A stretch of 64,000 nucleotides of DNA, taken from assembly GCA_013911655.1 (NCBI GenBank), contig JACESU010000001.1:320063-384062 (forward strand), read 5' to 3'. Positions within the stretch are counted from its first letter, which is position 1. Each line of letters begins with the position of its first letter. The notes below the pieces were generated by a model. That model searched no databases. It was not told where the DNA came from and saw only the letters and a program-made list of their open reading frames with translations. The position numbers were made by a program, and so were the translations under genes. The DNA comes from Alphaproteobacteria bacterium. Lineage in GTDB: Bacteria; Pseudomonadota; Alphaproteobacteria; Caedimonadales; UBA1908. This document shows positions 1 through 10,363 of this stretch, in pieces.

Positions 1-267
1 GGGCGCTATAATAAACAGCGTGTTTCATCGGCGTTCCTAGGAATTCTAGGAGAAGACATTTCGTCGGTGCGCTACATTATCGTGGTGCGCCTTGATGATC
101 CTCAGCGTTTGGCCAAGACTTACGGGTTTAACACAGCTGGATGGAACGTGGTGCCAGTGGCGGGCCGCATTATGGGGCGTGTTGCGGGTGTGGTGGGGCT
201 TTTGCCTCGGGAAGACGGAAAAATCCTAGAACCATTTTTCCAGAACGCAAGCTTTGAGAAAAAATAA
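1..267 (+). CDS. ftsI: Peptidoglycan D,D-transpeptidase FtsI (PBP3), C-terminal end, partial
   Basis: The window opens inside this gene; the frame is open from base 1 and encodes the last 88 residues. The segment matches the end of the FtsI transpeptidase domain: a YNKQRVSSAFLGIL stretch (the strand just after the KTG box, which lies outside the window), then VRYIIVVRLDDP and a final IMGRVAGVVGLLP helix. FtsI crosslinks septal peptidoglycan in the periplasm. Its TAA stop overlaps the murE ATG by one base, so the two are translationally coupled. The identification rests on the C-terminal pattern plus its place just before murE, the usual dcw order. Confidence 0.9.
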   Translation, partial: GRYNKQRVSSAFLGILGEDISSVRYIIVVRLDDPQRLAKTYGFNTAGWNVVPVAGRIMGRVAGVVGLLPREDGKILEPFFQNASFEKK

Positions 268-1757
268 TGTACATAAAAGAGCTTCTCCATAACGTTCAAC
301 ATAGCGCGTCCCAAGACTTGCTAGAGATGCGGGTCACCGGCGTCAAAGAGCACGTTGATCATGTGCAGCAAGGAAATCTGTTTCTTGTGCTGCCGTCTGC
401 GGCGGGCCATGACATGCACGCGGCTGCCAGAAATGCGGCTCAAAAAGGCGCAGTAGCCCTGGTGGCTGAGCCTCATATTTGCCAAGATCTGGCCAAAGAG
501 TCTCTTTCGGCCAAACTGATTCCGGTCAGTGATATGCGAGAAGCAAGGGCGCACATTGCGGCTAGTTGCTTTCCCCACCAACCGCGCCATGTGGTTGCGG
601 TCACGGGAACAAACGGCAAAACCTCAACGGTTGAATTTTTTCGCCAGCTTTGCACGCTGATGGATAAACCCGCTGCTAGTATTGGGACCCTTGGGATTCA
701 CGGGACAGCGCCCTGGATTCAAGAGATTTCGTCGTCGTTGACGTCTCCAGCCCCCTTTTTTCTTCATCAAGTATTGGACCGCCTTGCCAGAGACAATGTA
801 GATTATGTGGCCATGGAGGCCTCCAGTCACGGCATTCACCAAAAACGCCTTGAAGCCGTGAACTTTCAAGCGGCTGCCTTTACAAATCTCAGCCATGATC
901 ATTTGGACTATCACGGCAATGTCGAGGCGTACTTTGAGGCAAAGAAACGGCTTTTTTCCCAAGTGCTGGGTGAGGGGCTCACCGCCATTGTGAACGCCGA
1001 TGATATGAACGCCCCAGAGCTCATGCGGCTTTGCGAAAAAAGACACGAGCGTGTGTTCTCATACGGAAAAAATGGTAAAGAAATCAAACTTGAAGAAGTA
1101 CTTTTGACCGAAAATGGCCAAGTCATCTCCTTAGAATTCTTTGGGAGGCGTTATAAAATCGACTTCCCCTTGGTGGGGCTTTTTCAGGTTATGAACGCGT
1201 TGTGTGCGGCGGGTCTTGCGTGCGCCGTGGGTCTCTCGCCCGATGATGTGGTGCAGCGCTTGGCAAGTCTGCAAAGCGTGCCAGGGCGCCTGCAGTACGT
1301 GGGGACAACGCGCAAAAAGGGGCACGTTTATGTGGACTACGCCCACACGCCCCATGCCCTTGAAAGTGTTTTGACAACCTTGAAACCCCATTTGCGGGGA
1401 CCTTTGGTCGTAGTTTTTGGGTGTGGCGGCGAGCGGGACGCTGCAAAAAGACGGGCCATGGGCGAGATTGCAGGCCTTCATGCAGCCAGGGTCATTGTGA
1501 CTGATGACAATCCGCGCTCGGAAAAACCTGAGGCTATTCGCGCTGCCGTTATGGAGGGGTGCCCAGACGCCCACGAGATCGGTGATCGTCGTCAAGCTAT
1601 TCACAGTGCACTAAAAGGGCTTGGAGAACACGGGGTATGTGTGATAGCAGGTAAAGGTCATGAACAAGGCCAACTTGTGGCCGGTCAAGTAATTCCCTTT
1701 GATGATGTCAAGGTCGCACAGGAGATACTGGTGCAACTAAAAGGAGTGGTGCGGTGA
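267..1757 (+). CDS. murE: UDP-MurNAc-L-Ala-D-Glu:meso-diaminopimelate ligase MurE
   Basis: Cytoplasmic Mur ligase that adds the third stem-peptide residue to UDP-MurNAc-L-Ala-D-Glu. 496 aa, normal for the family. The ATP-binding loop TGTNGKTS lies at residues 113-120, with the Mur-ligase central motif EASSHG further on. The DNPR motif at residues 414-417 (in TDDNPRSEKP) is the known signature for meso-diaminopimelate rather than lysine, so the wall is predicted to be DAP-type. The ATG overlaps the ftsI stop by one base, and the gene overlaps murF by four bases (GTGA). Confidence 0.97.
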   Translation: MYIKELLHNVQHSASQDLLEMRVTGVKEHVDHVQQGNLFLVLPSAAGHDMHAAARNAAQKGAVALVAEPHICQDLAKESLSAKLIPVSDMREARAHIAASCFPHQPRHVVAVTGTNGKTSTVEFFRQLCTLMDKPAASIGTLGIHGTAPWIQEISSSLTSPAPFFLHQVLDRLARDNVDYVAMEASSHGIHQKRLEAVNFQAAAFTNLSHDHLDYHGNVEAYFEAKKRLFSQVLGEGLTAIVNADDMNAPELMRLCEKRHERVFSYGKNGKEIKLEEVLLTENGQVISLEFFGRRYKIDFPLVGLFQVMNALCAAGLACAVGLSPDDVVQRLASLQSVPGRLQYVGTTRKKGHVYVDYAHTPHALESVLTTLKPHLRGPLVVVFGCGGERDAAKRRAMGEIAGLHAARVIVTDDNPRSEKPEAIRAAVMEGCPDAHEIGDRRQAIHSALKGLGEHGVCVIAGKGHEQGQLVAGQVIPFDDVKVAQEILVQLKGVVR

Positions 1758-3202
1758 AAGCCCTATGGCATGCCCAAGAAATCCTCGATGCTTTAAGCAT
1801 TGATAAGCAAGATAACCAAAGCCATCCGGTTGCCGGAGGGGTTTCTATCGACACCCGAACCCTTGTGCGTGGAGATCTTTTTATTGCCCTTAAAGGTCCT
1901 GTTGCGGACGGCCATGATCATGTGCGGGACGCGGCCGCGCGCGGCGCGTGCGGAGCAGTTGTGAGCCGTCTTATCCAGGGCCTTCCGGCATCCTTTCAAC
2001 AATACGTGGTGCCTGATACTTTTGGGGGTCTCAATGCACTTGCGACCTATTCAAGAGCGCGCACAAATGCCAAAGTTGCGGCCGTAACAGGAAGCTTTGG
2101 CAAGACAAGCTGCAAAGAGGCGCTTGGATGCCTTCTGTCCGCTCAAGGGGCGACCACCACGTCCAAGTCTAGTTTTAATAATCATTGGGGTGTCCCCTTA
2201 AGTCTTTCCCGTCTTTATCAAGAGGACCGATTTGGCGTCTTTGAGGTCGGGATGAACAAGCCCGGAGAAATCGAGCCTCTTTCAAAACTTTTGCGTCCTC
2301 ACGTGTCGCTTATTACGACCGTTGAGGCGATGCACATGGCCCACATGGGTACTATCGAGGCGGTAGCACAGGAAAAAGCATCGATTTTTTTAGGCACTGA
2401 ACCTGGCGGGGTTGCTGTCCTGAACCGCGACAATCCCTATTTCGAGCTTATGGAAGAATGGGCACGTCAGCAAGATTTAGAAGTTCTGACTTTCGGTGTT
2501 CATCCCGAATCCTTTGCAAGGCTTATGGTCTCGCGCCTGGGCGAAGAAGGGCTTCACGTGGAAGCGCGGTTTGATAAGAAAGCCTACACGTTCCATGTGC
2601 CTGTTTTTCAAAACCATTGGGGGATGAATGCCGTGGGTGTGCTTGCCACGCTCCACGCCGTCGGCGCTGATATCGAGCAAGGGATCGAGTCATTTAAGAA
2701 CTTTGTCCTGCCCGAGGGGCGCGGCGCGCAGCAAACGATCTTTCTACCTTCGGGCGGATCCTTCACCCTTATTGATGAAAGTTATAACGCAGGCCCTGTC
2801 TCCATGAGGGCGGCCCTCGAGACGTTGGGTCATGCAAAACCAGGTCCCCACGGCAGGCGCATTGCGGTCCTTGCGGAAATGTTAGAGCTTGGAGACGCCT
2901 CTTCTAAAGAACACAAAAATCTTTTGCCGCTTTTAGAAAAAGCAAGTGTCGATGTGGTTTTTACTTTGGGTGAGGGAATGTGCGTGCTGCAAGACGCTTT
3001 ACCTTCTCACAAAAAAGCTTTTCATGGCATCTGCAATGAGTCCCTTGAGGACCTGGCTCAAGCTGTAACAAAAGAGATCAGGGCAGGGGATGTGATTATG
3101 CTCAAGGGATCTCGCGGAAGGCGCGCGTACCGGGGCAGACTTGCCCATGTGGTGGATGCCCTCAAGGCGTTGGGGCGCACTCCCACAGAAAGAGCTTCTT
3201 AA
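1754..3202 (+). CDS. murF: UDP-MurNAc-tripeptide:D-Ala-D-Ala ligase MurF
   Basis: Last cytoplasmic Mur ligase; it joins D-Ala-D-Ala to the UDP-MurNAc-tripeptide. 482 aa. The P-loop is TGSFGKTS at residues 112-119, and the typical MurF segments [16 protein letters not shown] (near residue 33) and [13 protein letters not shown] (C-terminal half; SYNA.P is family-typical) are present. It starts with GTG overlapping the murE stop (GTGA), and its own stop overlaps the mraY ATG (TAATG). This argues for one polycistronic message with coupled translation. Confidence 0.96.
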   Translation: MKALWHAQEILDALSIDKQDNQSHPVAGGVSIDTRTLVRGDLFIALKGPVADGHDHVRDAAARGACGAVVSRLIQGLPASFQQYVVPDTFGGLNALATYSRARTNAKVAAVTGSFGKTSCKEALGCLLSAQGATTTSKSSFNNHWGVPLSLSRLYQEDRFGVFEVGMNKPGEIEPLSKLLRPHVSLITTVEAMHMAHMGTIEAVAQEKASIFLGTEPGGVAVLNRDNPYFELMEEWARQQDLEVLTFGVHPESFARLMVSRLGEEGLHVEARFDKKAYTFHVPVFQNHWGMNAVGVLATLHAVGADIEQGIESFKNFVLPEGRGAQQTIFLPSGGSFTLIDESYNAGPVSMRAALETLGHAKPGPHGRRIAVLAEMLELGDASSKEHKNLLPLLEKASVDVVFTLGEGMCVLQDALPSHKKAFHGICNESLEDLAQAVTKEIRAGDVIMLKGSRGRRAYRGRLAHVVDALKALGRTPTERAS

Positions 3203-4290
3203 TGCTTTACACCCTTTTTCATACCTGGTTTGCGGACGCCTCTTTGGCAAATCTCTTTAGATATCTAACCTTTCGCACCATTGGTGCTCTTTTAACGGCT
3301 CTGGTGCTTAGTTTTATGCTGGGCCCCGTTTTCATACGCTGGCTGAAATCAAAGCAACGCCAAGGTCAACCCATCCGCGATGACGGTCCCGAAAGTCATC
3401 TCGTGACAAAACAAGGCACGCCCACTATGGGTGGGCTTTTAATTCTGTCTGTTCTAACCCTAAGTGTCCTTTTGTGGGGTAATCTGGAAAGCCATACCCT
3501 TTGGATTGTGCTCCTTGTAACCCTGGGGTTTGGCGCATTGGGAGCCATGGATGATATCGTCAAGCTGATGAAGTTTAGCTCTAAAGGCCTTTCGGCGCGG
3601 GGCAAGTTTTTGGGCCAGCTCGCGGTATCCGGGGTCGCGTCCTCTCTCATCCTCTATTGGCTTCCGTCTGACAGTGCAACGCATTTAATGTTTCCATTTT
3701 TCAAGAATTTGTTTTTGGATCTTGGATGGTTTTTCGTGCCCTTTTCCATGGTCGTGATGGTAGGGGCGTCCAACGCTGTGAATCTGACGGACGGACTTGA
3801 TGGTCTTGCCATTGGGCCCATCATGGTGGTAGCGGGATGCTTTTTGATTATCTCTTACCTTGTGGGTAATCACGTTTTTGCAACGTATCTGCACATTCCT
3901 TATGTGGCGGGAAGCGGAGAGCTTGCGGTCTTTTGTGGCGCCCTTGTGGGGGCAAGCCTTGGGTTTCTTTGGTATAACGCACCGCCCGCCATGGTTTTTA
4001 TGGGAGATACGGGATCTCTTGCCCTCGGCGGCGCCCTTGGATCCATTAGCGTGATGACAAAGCATGAGCTTGTGCTTCTTATTACGGGCGGGCTTTTCGT
4101 CATGGAAACGGTCTCGGTCATTATACAAGTGATGCACTTTAAAAGGACAGGAAGGCGTGTGTTTCTCATGGCGCCCATCCACCACCATTTTGAAAAGAAA
4201 GGATGGTCCGAGCCTACGGTTGTGATTCGTTTTTGGATTATTGCCATTGTGCTTGGTCTTATTGGCCTTTCAACGCTTAAGCTGAGGTAG
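3202..4290 (+). CDS. mraY: Phospho-N-acetylmuramoyl-pentapeptide transferase MraY
   Basis: Integral membrane enzyme that transfers phospho-MurNAc-pentapeptide to undecaprenyl phosphate, giving lipid I. 362 aa with about ten hydrophobic segments. Diagnostic cytoplasmic loops are visible: [11 protein letters not shown], the AMDDIVKL acidic motif, [25 protein letters not shown], and the histidine-rich [13 protein letters not shown] near the C-terminus, all involved in Mg2+ and nucleotide binding in this family. It overlaps murF by one base and ends two bases before murD. Confidence 0.97.
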   Translation: MLYTLFHTWFADASLANLFRYLTFRTIGALLTALVLSFMLGPVFIRWLKSKQRQGQPIRDDGPESHLVTKQGTPTMGGLLILSVLTLSVLLWGNLESHTLWIVLLVTLGFGALGAMDDIVKLMKFSSKGLSARGKFLGQLAVSGVASSLILYWLPSDSATHLMFPFFKNLFLDLGWFFVPFSMVVMVGASNAVNLTDGLDGLAIGPIMVVAGCFLIISYLVGNHVFATYLHIPYVAGSGELAVFCGALVGASLGFLWYNAPPAMVFMGDTGSLALGGALGSISVMTKHELVLLITGGLFVMETVSVIIQVMHFKRTGRRVFLMAPIHHHFEKKGWSEPTVVIRFWIIAIVLGLIGLSTLKLR

Positions 4291-4292
4291 AG

Positions 4293-5678
4293 ATGATTAC
4301 GCTCCCCGACTTATCCGCCGATACCTACTATGTGGTGGGGCTTGCGCGCTCGGGCCTTGGTGCTATCAAGGCCTTGAAAAAAGCGGGTGCGACCCTTTAT
4401 GCGTGGGATGATCAAACGGACGCCCATATCGAGGCGACACGTCTTGGTGCCAAAGTGCTGCCTCCCCATAAGATTAATTGGCAAGGCCTAAAAGCTCTTG
4501 TGCTGAGCCCTGGCATCCCTCACACCTATCCAAAGCCGCATCTCTCGGCAAAGCTGGCGCTTCAGCAAGATGTGCCCATTATTTGCGATATGGATTTTTT
4601 GTTTCAAGCAAAGACGGACGCGCGGTTTTTAGGGATAACGGGTACTAATGGTAAATCGACGACCACGGCGCTCATTGGACATATCTTAAGAAAAGCCGGA
4701 TTCGTCGTTGAGGTGGGCGGGAATATCGGCGTAAGTGCGCTCGAGCTTGAAGATCTGCCAGAAGGGGGTATTTATGTGCTTGAGATGTCCTCGTACCAGC
4801 TAGAGCGTGTACCCCATCTGCGCTGTGAGGTGGGCGTTTTTCTGAATCTCATGCCGGATCATCTAGAGCGTCACGGCGGTATTGAAGGGTACATAAGGGC
4901 TAAGAGGCGCCTCTTGGAAGGATCGCCCCCACCCTTTATGGTCATGGGCACCCATGAAGTGATTATGAAAGAGCTGTTTGCACGCGTTTCAGGTGAGGCC
5001 GTCTGTGTAGATTTGAACGGTATACCCCATAAAGGTCTTTATGTTTCACAAGACGGAATACTCACTGATAATTACTGGGAAAAGGGTCGTTCGATTTGTA
5101 CCCTTCTCGATCTTGCGGGAAAATTGCCAGGTCTTCACAACGCGCAAAACGCCTTGGCGGCTTACGGCGCTGCAAGACGCCTTGGTCTTACGTTTGAAGA
5201 CTGCCGCGAAGGAATCTTATCCTTTAAGGGGCTTCCCCACCGGATTGAGCGGCTCGGTCGTGTGAGCGGAATCACCTTTATTAATGATAGCAAGGCCACC
5301 AACGCGGAGGCAACCTCCAAGGCTCTTTCTGCCTTTAAAGACATTAGCTGGATCGTTGGCGGTAAACCTAAGGAAGACGGCCTTACGGGGATTGAGCCTT
5401 ATTTAGGTCATGTCCGTCATGCTTATTTGATCGGAGAATCTGAAGAGGCATTTGCAGCTTTTTTAACGCAGCACAAAGTACCTCATACGAAATGCGGTAC
5501 TTTGAAGCATGCTGCAGCGCGCGCTGTAGAAGATCTTAAAGGGCAAGAAGGATTGATTCTTTTGTCACCGGCGTGTGCAAGCTTTGATCAGTTCCATGAT
5601 TACGAGGAGCGGGGAAATACCTTTCGCGACGTCTTCTCTCAATTCGGGCAAACTGTTGCGGCAAGGAATGCGTCATGA
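4293..5678 (+). CDS. murD: UDP-MurNAc-L-alanine:D-glutamate ligase MurD
   Basis: Cytoplasmic ligase adding D-glutamate, the second residue of the stem peptide. 461 aa. An N-terminal nucleotide-binding region (YYVVGLARSGLGA, residues 12-24) is followed by the P-loop TGTNGKSTT at residues 116-124, then the MPDHLERHG segment and C-terminal INDSKATNAEATS, typical of MurD. The stop overlaps the ftsW ATG (ATGA). Gene order mraY-murD-ftsW-murG-murC-murB is the standard alphaproteobacterial dcw arrangement. Confidence 0.97.
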   Translation: MITLPDLSADTYYVVGLARSGLGAIKALKKAGATLYAWDDQTDAHIEATRLGAKVLPPHKINWQGLKALVLSPGIPHTYPKPHLSAKLALQQDVPIICDMDFLFQAKTDARFLGITGTNGKSTTTALIGHILRKAGFVVEVGGNIGVSALELEDLPEGGIYVLEMSSYQLERVPHLRCEVGVFLNLMPDHLERHGGIEGYIRAKRRLLEGSPPPFMVMGTHEVIMKELFARVSGEAVCVDLNGIPHKGLYVSQDGILTDNYWEKGRSICTLLDLAGKLPGLHNAQNALAAYGAARRLGLTFEDCREGILSFKGLPHRIERLGRVSGITFINDSKATNAEATSKALSAFKDISWIVGGKPKEDGLTGIEPYLGHVRHAYLIGESEEAFAAFLTQHKVPHTKCGTLKHAAARAVEDLKGQEGLILLSPACASFDQFHDYEERGNTFRDVFSQFGQTVAARNAS

Positions 5679-6811
5679 GTTGGCTTTCGCGCGCAGATAC
5701 AAGCCCCTTAGGGCGGTGGTGGTGGACTGTTGATAGGTGGACCCTTGCAGGGGTCGTGGCGCTAATGGGAAGTGGCTTTTTCTTGACCATGGCCGCAAGC
5801 CCAGCGGTTGCAGAGCATCTTAAGCTGGATGCATTTTATTTTGTGAAGCGCCACGCTTTTTTCATGGTGCCAGTGCTTGGGATCCTTGTGGGGGTTTCTC
5901 TTCTCTCTCTTTACAACATCAAACGGCTATCGCTCCTGATCTATGTGGGATGCCTTGGGCTTCTTCTTGTGACGCCCTTTTTGGGGGTTGAGATTAAAGG
6001 GGCTAAGCGTTGGTTATCCGTTGTGGGTTTTTCTTTTCAGCCGTCAGAATTTGTGAAGCCAGTCCTGACAGTCCTTGTGGCGTGGATGCTTTCGGAATCT
6101 AAAAAAAACAAAGGGTTCCCGGGTCATTTAGCCGCTCTTGTGATGTATACTCTTGTGGTGGGGCTTCTGCTCTTGCAGCCCGACATGGGCATGATTATTT
6201 TGCTAACAGCGGTGACCTTCCTTCAATTCTTTCTCGCAGGCCTTCCTGTTATTTGGGTCATTGTTGCCATTGCGCTTGGAGCGGCCGGTCTTACGGGTAG
6301 TTATTTTGTCTTTTCTCACGTGCGGGCGCGCGTTGACCGCTTTTTGGATCCGGGCTCTGGGGATAAATTTACAGATCGCTATCAAATTACCCAGTCGCTG
6401 GAGGCTTTTGTAAATGGGGGCATGTGGGGCAGGGGACCTGGTGAGGGAACCGTCAAAAGCCATTTGCCCGACGCCCATGCCGACTTTATCTTTGCCGTTG
6501 CGGGCGAGGAATTTGGCTTTATCTTGTGCGCCTTGATTGTGTGCCTTTTTGCTTTTGTGGTGCTGCGTTCCCTAGTGCGGGTCATGTATGACGAAAACCT
6601 TTTTATCATCTTGGCGGTGGCTGGTCTTATTTTACAGTTTGGTCTACAGGCACTTATTAACATGGCGTCTACCCTAAGCCTTATCCCGACCAAAGGCATG
6701 ACGTTGCCCTTCATCAGTTATGGAGGGTCGTCCATGATGGCTATGGCCCTGAATATGGGCCTTGTCATGGCGCTTACAAGGCGTCGTCTTGAGGGGGAAA
6801 AAGGCGCATGA
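5675..6811 (+). CDS. ftsW: Septal peptidoglycan polymerase FtsW (SEDS family)
   Basis: Polytopic inner-membrane SEDS protein that polymerises septal glycan strands in partnership with FtsI. 378 aa with about ten membrane segments. SEDS landmarks are seen: GAKRWLSVVGFSFQPSEFVKP, LLLQPDMGM, and near the end IPTKGMTLPFISYGGSSMMA. The position between murD and murG and the 4-base overlaps on both sides favour FtsW over the paralogue RodA, which normally sits with mre/pbp2 genes. Confidence 0.95.
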   Translation: MSWLSRADTSPLGRWWWTVDRWTLAGVVALMGSGFFLTMAASPAVAEHLKLDAFYFVKRHAFFMVPVLGILVGVSLLSLYNIKRLSLLIYVGCLGLLLVTPFLGVEIKGAKRWLSVVGFSFQPSEFVKPVLTVLVAWMLSESKKNKGFPGHLAALVMYTLVVGLLLLQPDMGMIILLTAVTFLQFFLAGLPVIWVIVAIALGAAGLTGSYFVFSHVRARVDRFLDPGSGDKFTDRYQITQSLEAFVNGGMWGRGPGEGTVKSHLPDAHADFIFAVAGEEFGFILCALIVCLFAFVVLRSLVRVMYDENLFIILAVAGLILQFGLQALINMASTLSLIPTKGMTLPFISYGGSSMMAMALNMGLVMALTRRRLEGEKGA

Positions 6812-7908
6812 CCAAAGGTACCATCCTTGTGGCAGCGGGCGGGACAGGCGGGCATGTTATGCCTGCAGCCTCTCTTACTGACGCGTTAAAAACCAAGGGT
6901 TGGAACGTTCTTTTTATGACGGATCCGCGCGGGCAAACGTATGCGCAGGACGAGGGGCTATCGGCCGAGGTTCTGCCCTTAAAAGGGCGCACGAATCATT
7001 TTCTTTACGCGCTTTCCTTGTTGCGGTCGTTTTTGGCTGTGGTCTTGCTTTTAAAGCGCCGCCATATCAGTGCGGTGGTTAGTTTTGGTGGGTACGTCGC
7101 CTTTTCCGTCAATCTGGCGGCCATTGTTGCAAGAAAGCCACTGATCCTTCACGAGCAAAATGCCTATGTGGGGCGTGTGAATCGGTGGTTCTTTCCCTTT
7201 TGCAAAAAACTTGCGCTCTCGTGGTCAAAAACCCATGGTCTAGAAGCGCTTTTTACGGCACATCCGAAGATAACGCTGTGTGGCTTGCCCGTTCGGAAAG
7301 ATTTTGATGCTTTGAGAAATAACGACTATTTTCCCCCTGCCTGTGACGAGCCTTTTGACCTTTTGGTAATGGGTGGCAGCCAAGGCGCATCTTTTTTCGC
7401 GCAAATCATGCCAAAGGCTCTTGCAAGGCTTCCTGAAAAGTTGCAAAAACGAGTCAGGCTTTCATTGCAATGCCCACTAGCTGATCTTGAAGAGGTTAAA
7501 AGGCATTGTCAAATTGGAAATATTAAGGCGGAAATTTCTGTGTATTTCAAAGACATGGACAAGAAATTAGCAAAAGCGCACTGGGTGATGTGCCGTGCGG
7601 GCGCGTCTTCCTTGGCGGAAGTGGCGGCTGTAGGTCGTCCAGCTCTTTTTGTGCCGTACCCCCATGCCATGGATGATCATCAGACCTATAATGCGGCGTC
7701 CTTTGTGGACAACGGTGCTGGATGGCGCTCTGCCCAAAAAGATCTGACCCCAGAGGTACTGGCAAGTCACCTGATGCAAGTTTTAGAATCGCCCACTAGT
7801 TTGTTATTTGCCGCCGAAAAAATAAGAGCCCAAGCAAAAATGGATGCGCCGATCCAGCTGGCGGCTGTGATTGAAGATGTCATGACGCAAAAAGCGTTAC
7901 AGGAATAA
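6808..7908 (+). CDS. murG: UDP-GlcNAc:lipid I N-acetylglucosaminyltransferase MurG
   Basis: Peripheral membrane GT-B glycosyltransferase that converts lipid I to lipid II. 366 aa. The glycine-rich GGTGGH is at residues 11-16, followed by HEQNAYVGRVNR (acceptor-side loop) and a second-domain GGSQGA donor-binding loop; the CRAGASSLAEVAAVGRPALFVPYPHA segment is the UDP-GlcNAc site. ATG overlaps the ftsW TGA. Eleven bases separate it from murC. Confidence 0.96.
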   Translation: MTKGTILVAAGGTGGHVMPAASLTDALKTKGWNVLFMTDPRGQTYAQDEGLSAEVLPLKGRTNHFLYALSLLRSFLAVVLLLKRRHISAVVSFGGYVAFSVNLAAIVARKPLILHEQNAYVGRVNRWFFPFCKKLALSWSKTHGLEALFTAHPKITLCGLPVRKDFDALRNNDYFPPACDEPFDLLVMGGSQGASFFAQIMPKALARLPEKLQKRVRLSLQCPLADLEEVKRHCQIGNIKAEISVYFKDMDKKLAKAHWVMCRAGASSLAEVAAVGRPALFVPYPHAMDDHQTYNAASFVDNGAGWRSAQKDLTPEVLASHLMQVLESPTSLLFAAEKIRAQAKMDAPIQLAAVIEDVMTQKALQE

Positions 7909-7919
7909 AAGGAAAGAGA

Positions 7920-9383
7920 ATGCATGTATTGCCCAAGACCGCAGGCACCATCCATCTGATTGGCATCGGAGGCATTGGCATGAGCGGCATTGCCCATATT
8001 TTGCGTGCCCTTGGGTTTCAAGTCAAAGGATCGGATGTGGGGGTCAATGCCAACGTTGTACGCCTGCGCCAAGACGGAATTGAGGTGCAGATTGGCCATA
8101 GTGCTGGCAATCTTGACGGTGTATCGGTGGTTGTGATTTCTTCGGCCGTCAAGGCTGATAACGTCGAGCTTCAAGAAGCAAGACGCCGTCTTTTGCCTGT
8201 GGTCAAGCGCGCGGATATGCTGGCTGAAATTATGCGTCTTCGCCCGTCCATTGCTGTTGGTGGGACCCACGGCAAAACAACAACGACGTCCCTTGTGGCG
8301 AGCCTTTTAGATGCAGGTGGATGCGATCCAACGGTTGTGAGCGGCGGTATTATTAATGCTTACGGCACCAACGCAAGACCTGGTCAAGGGCCGTGGATGG
8401 TTGCCGAGGCCGACGAGTCAGACGGGACATTTGTGCGTCTTCCCGCCACCATTGCCGTTGTGACCAATATTGACCCAGAGCATCTTGAGCATTATGGGAC
8501 TTTTGAAAAACTAAAAGAATCTTTTTATGCGTTTCTTGAGAACATCCCCTTTTACGGCGTCGGTATTGCGTGCATCGATCATCCTGTCGTGCGGGAGTTG
8601 TATCAAACTCTGACTGACAGACGCCTTATTCGCTATGGAAAAGCCAAGGATGCGGATATTCGGGTGGATCATATGCGGTTTGCGCCCCAAGGTACCACTT
8701 TTGATGTTCACCTGTCCGAGCGCATCAGAGCATTCTGGCCAGAAAGAGGTCTTGCGCCCACCATGACAGATCTGTTTTTACCCCTCTTAGGAGAGCACAA
8801 CGTTCTGAACGCACTTTCGGCCATTGGTTGCGCCCTTGAGGTGGGTCTTGGTGAAGAGGCTATTCGTCAAGGACTTGTGGCCTTTAAAGGGGTCGAACGT
8901 CGTTTCACAAAGGTCGGAGAGGTGAACGGAATCTCTATTATTGATGATTACGCACACCATCCTGCTGAAATTAAAGCGGTTTTGAAAACAGCACGACAAG
9001 TAGAACCTGTGCGGGTTGTGGCGGTTGTGCAACCCCACCGTTATTCAAGATTGGCCGCTCTTATGGAAGAGTTTGCACAAGCCTTTGAAGGCGCTGATCA
9101 TGTAATGGTCACGCCTGTTTATAGTGCGGGTGAAGCACCCATAGAAGGTGCATCCCACGAAGTGCTGGTCACGGCACTGAAAGAAAAAGGAATAAGCGTA
9201 GAGGCAGTGGATGGGCGTGAAGCGCTTGCGCCGGCCTTGGAGAAGAGGGTCACTGCTGGCGATTATGTTGTCTGCATGGGCGCCGGAGACATCACAGCGT
9301 GGGCAAAGGATTTGCCAAGAACGCTGTTCCAAGGTGCAGGGCAAGAAGGTTGCCTTAAAAACGCCAAAATTATAGGCACGTGA
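7920..9383 (+). CDS. murC: UDP-N-acetylmuramate:L-alanine ligase MurC
   Basis: First Mur ligase of stem-peptide synthesis, adding L-alanine to UDP-MurNAc. 487 aa. The N-terminal Rossmann motif IHLIGIGGIGMSGIA (residues 11-25) binds the UDP-sugar, and the ATP loop GGTHGKTTTT is at residues 114-123; EADESDGTF and DDYAHHPAEIKA are further family motifs. An AAGGAAAGAG Shine-Dalgarno-like stretch precedes the ATG. The stop lies 17 bases before the preferred murB ATG. Confidence 0.97.
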   Translation: MHVLPKTAGTIHLIGIGGIGMSGIAHILRALGFQVKGSDVGVNANVVRLRQDGIEVQIGHSAGNLDGVSVVVISSAVKADNVELQEARRRLLPVVKRADMLAEIMRLRPSIAVGGTHGKTTTTSLVASLLDAGGCDPTVVSGGIINAYGTNARPGQGPWMVAEADESDGTFVRLPATIAVVTNIDPEHLEHYGTFEKLKESFYAFLENIPFYGVGIACIDHPVVRELYQTLTDRRLIRYGKAKDADIRVDHMRFAPQGTTFDVHLSERIRAFWPERGLAPTMTDLFLPLLGEHNVLNALSAIGCALEVGLGEEAIRQGLVAFKGVERRFTKVGEVNGISIIDDYAHHPAEIKAVLKTARQVEPVRVVAVVQPHRYSRLAALMEEFAQAFEGADHVMVTPVYSAGEAPIEGASHEVLVTALKEKGISVEAVDGREALAPALEKRVTAGDYVVCMGAGDITAWAKDLPRTLFQGAGQEGCLKNAKIIGT

Positions 9384-9400
9384 GTCAAGGGAGAGAAAAC

Positions 9401-10363
9401 ATGTGGACCATGCAAGGTTATGAGTTGATGCAACGATTGCCCCAGGTAAGGGGGCGCTATACCGCGCACTTTCCATTGTCAAAGGTCACATGGTTTCAAG
9501 TAGGCGGCCCTGCAGAGGTGCTTTTTAAGCCTGCCGACGTCCAAGATCTGATCTTTTTTATGCAAGAAAAACCGGCCGATGTGCCTGTGAATATCATTGG
9601 GGTTGGCTCAAACCTTTTAGTGCGGGATGGCGGCGTGCCGGGTGTGACCATTCGTTTGGGGCGCGGCTTTACCAATATTGCGGTCTATAATGAGTGCCAG
9701 ACGCCCTATATTGATGTGGGTGCCGCCGTCCTTGACCGGACCGTCGCGTTTGTGGCCAAGGACGAAGGGGTAGGGGGTCTCGAGTTCCTTGTAGGAGTAC
9801 CTGGTACGATGGGCGGTGCTGTTAAGATGAACGCTGGATGCTATGGCGGTGATATGGCAAGTATCCTTGAGAGCGTCCTTATCGTTGATAAGGCCGGTCT
9901 TCGCCGTATAAGCGCTGACGGATTGGGGCTTTCCTACCGTCATAGCGCCCTTCCAGAAGGGGCTCTTGTGGTGGGGATGCGCTTGAAGGGCGTCCGCGCG
10001 GACTCTGAGGAGATCGGCAAACGCCTAGAAGAGCTTTTGGCCCAGCGCGAGTCAACTCAACCCATCAGATCGCGCACGGGAGGCAGTACCTTTGCCAACC
10101 CCGAGACGACGAGCGCATGGGAGCTTATTGATCAAGCAGGATGCCGAGGTCTTCAAATTGGGGGGGCGCAGGTCTCGTCCATGCATTGCAACTTTTTGAT
10201 TAACACAGGTAGTGCCACTGCTACAGATTTAGAAACCCTTGGAGAAGAAGTTCGTGCCCGTGTCAGGGCGACGTCAGGGGTGGAATTACGATGGGAAATT
10301 CAGCGTTGGGGTCACGAAGCCCGCGTGATTCTTCCTGAAGAAACAGGAGCAAAAGCGGCATGA
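9401..10363 (+). CDS. murB: UDP-N-acetylenolpyruvoylglucosamine reductase MurB
   Basis: FAD-dependent, NADPH-using reductase that makes UDP-MurNAc. The sequence shows the FAD-binding TWFQVGGPAEVLFKP and IGVGSNLLVRDGG motifs, then VGVPGTMGGAVKMNAGCYGG and the C-terminal RSRTGGSTFANP with its catalytic serine region. An in-frame GTG at 9380 would overlap the murC stop, but the ATG at 9401 has GGGAGAG seven bases upstream and is preferred (320 aa). The stop overlaps the ddl ATG by four bases. Confidence 0.95.
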   Translation: MWTMQGYELMQRLPQVRGRYTAHFPLSKVTWFQVGGPAEVLFKPADVQDLIFFMQEKPADVPVNIIGVGSNLLVRDGGVPGVTIRLGRGFTNIAVYNECQTPYIDVGAAVLDRTVAFVAKDEGVGGLEFLVGVPGTMGGAVKMNAGCYGGDMASILESVLIVDKAGLRRISADGLGLSYRHSALPEGALVVGMRLKGVRADSEEIGKRLEELLAQRESTQPIRSRTGGSTFANPETTSAWELIDQAGCRGLQIGGAQVSSMHCNFLINTGSATATDLETLGEEVRARVRATSGVELRWEIQRWGHEARVILPEETGAKAA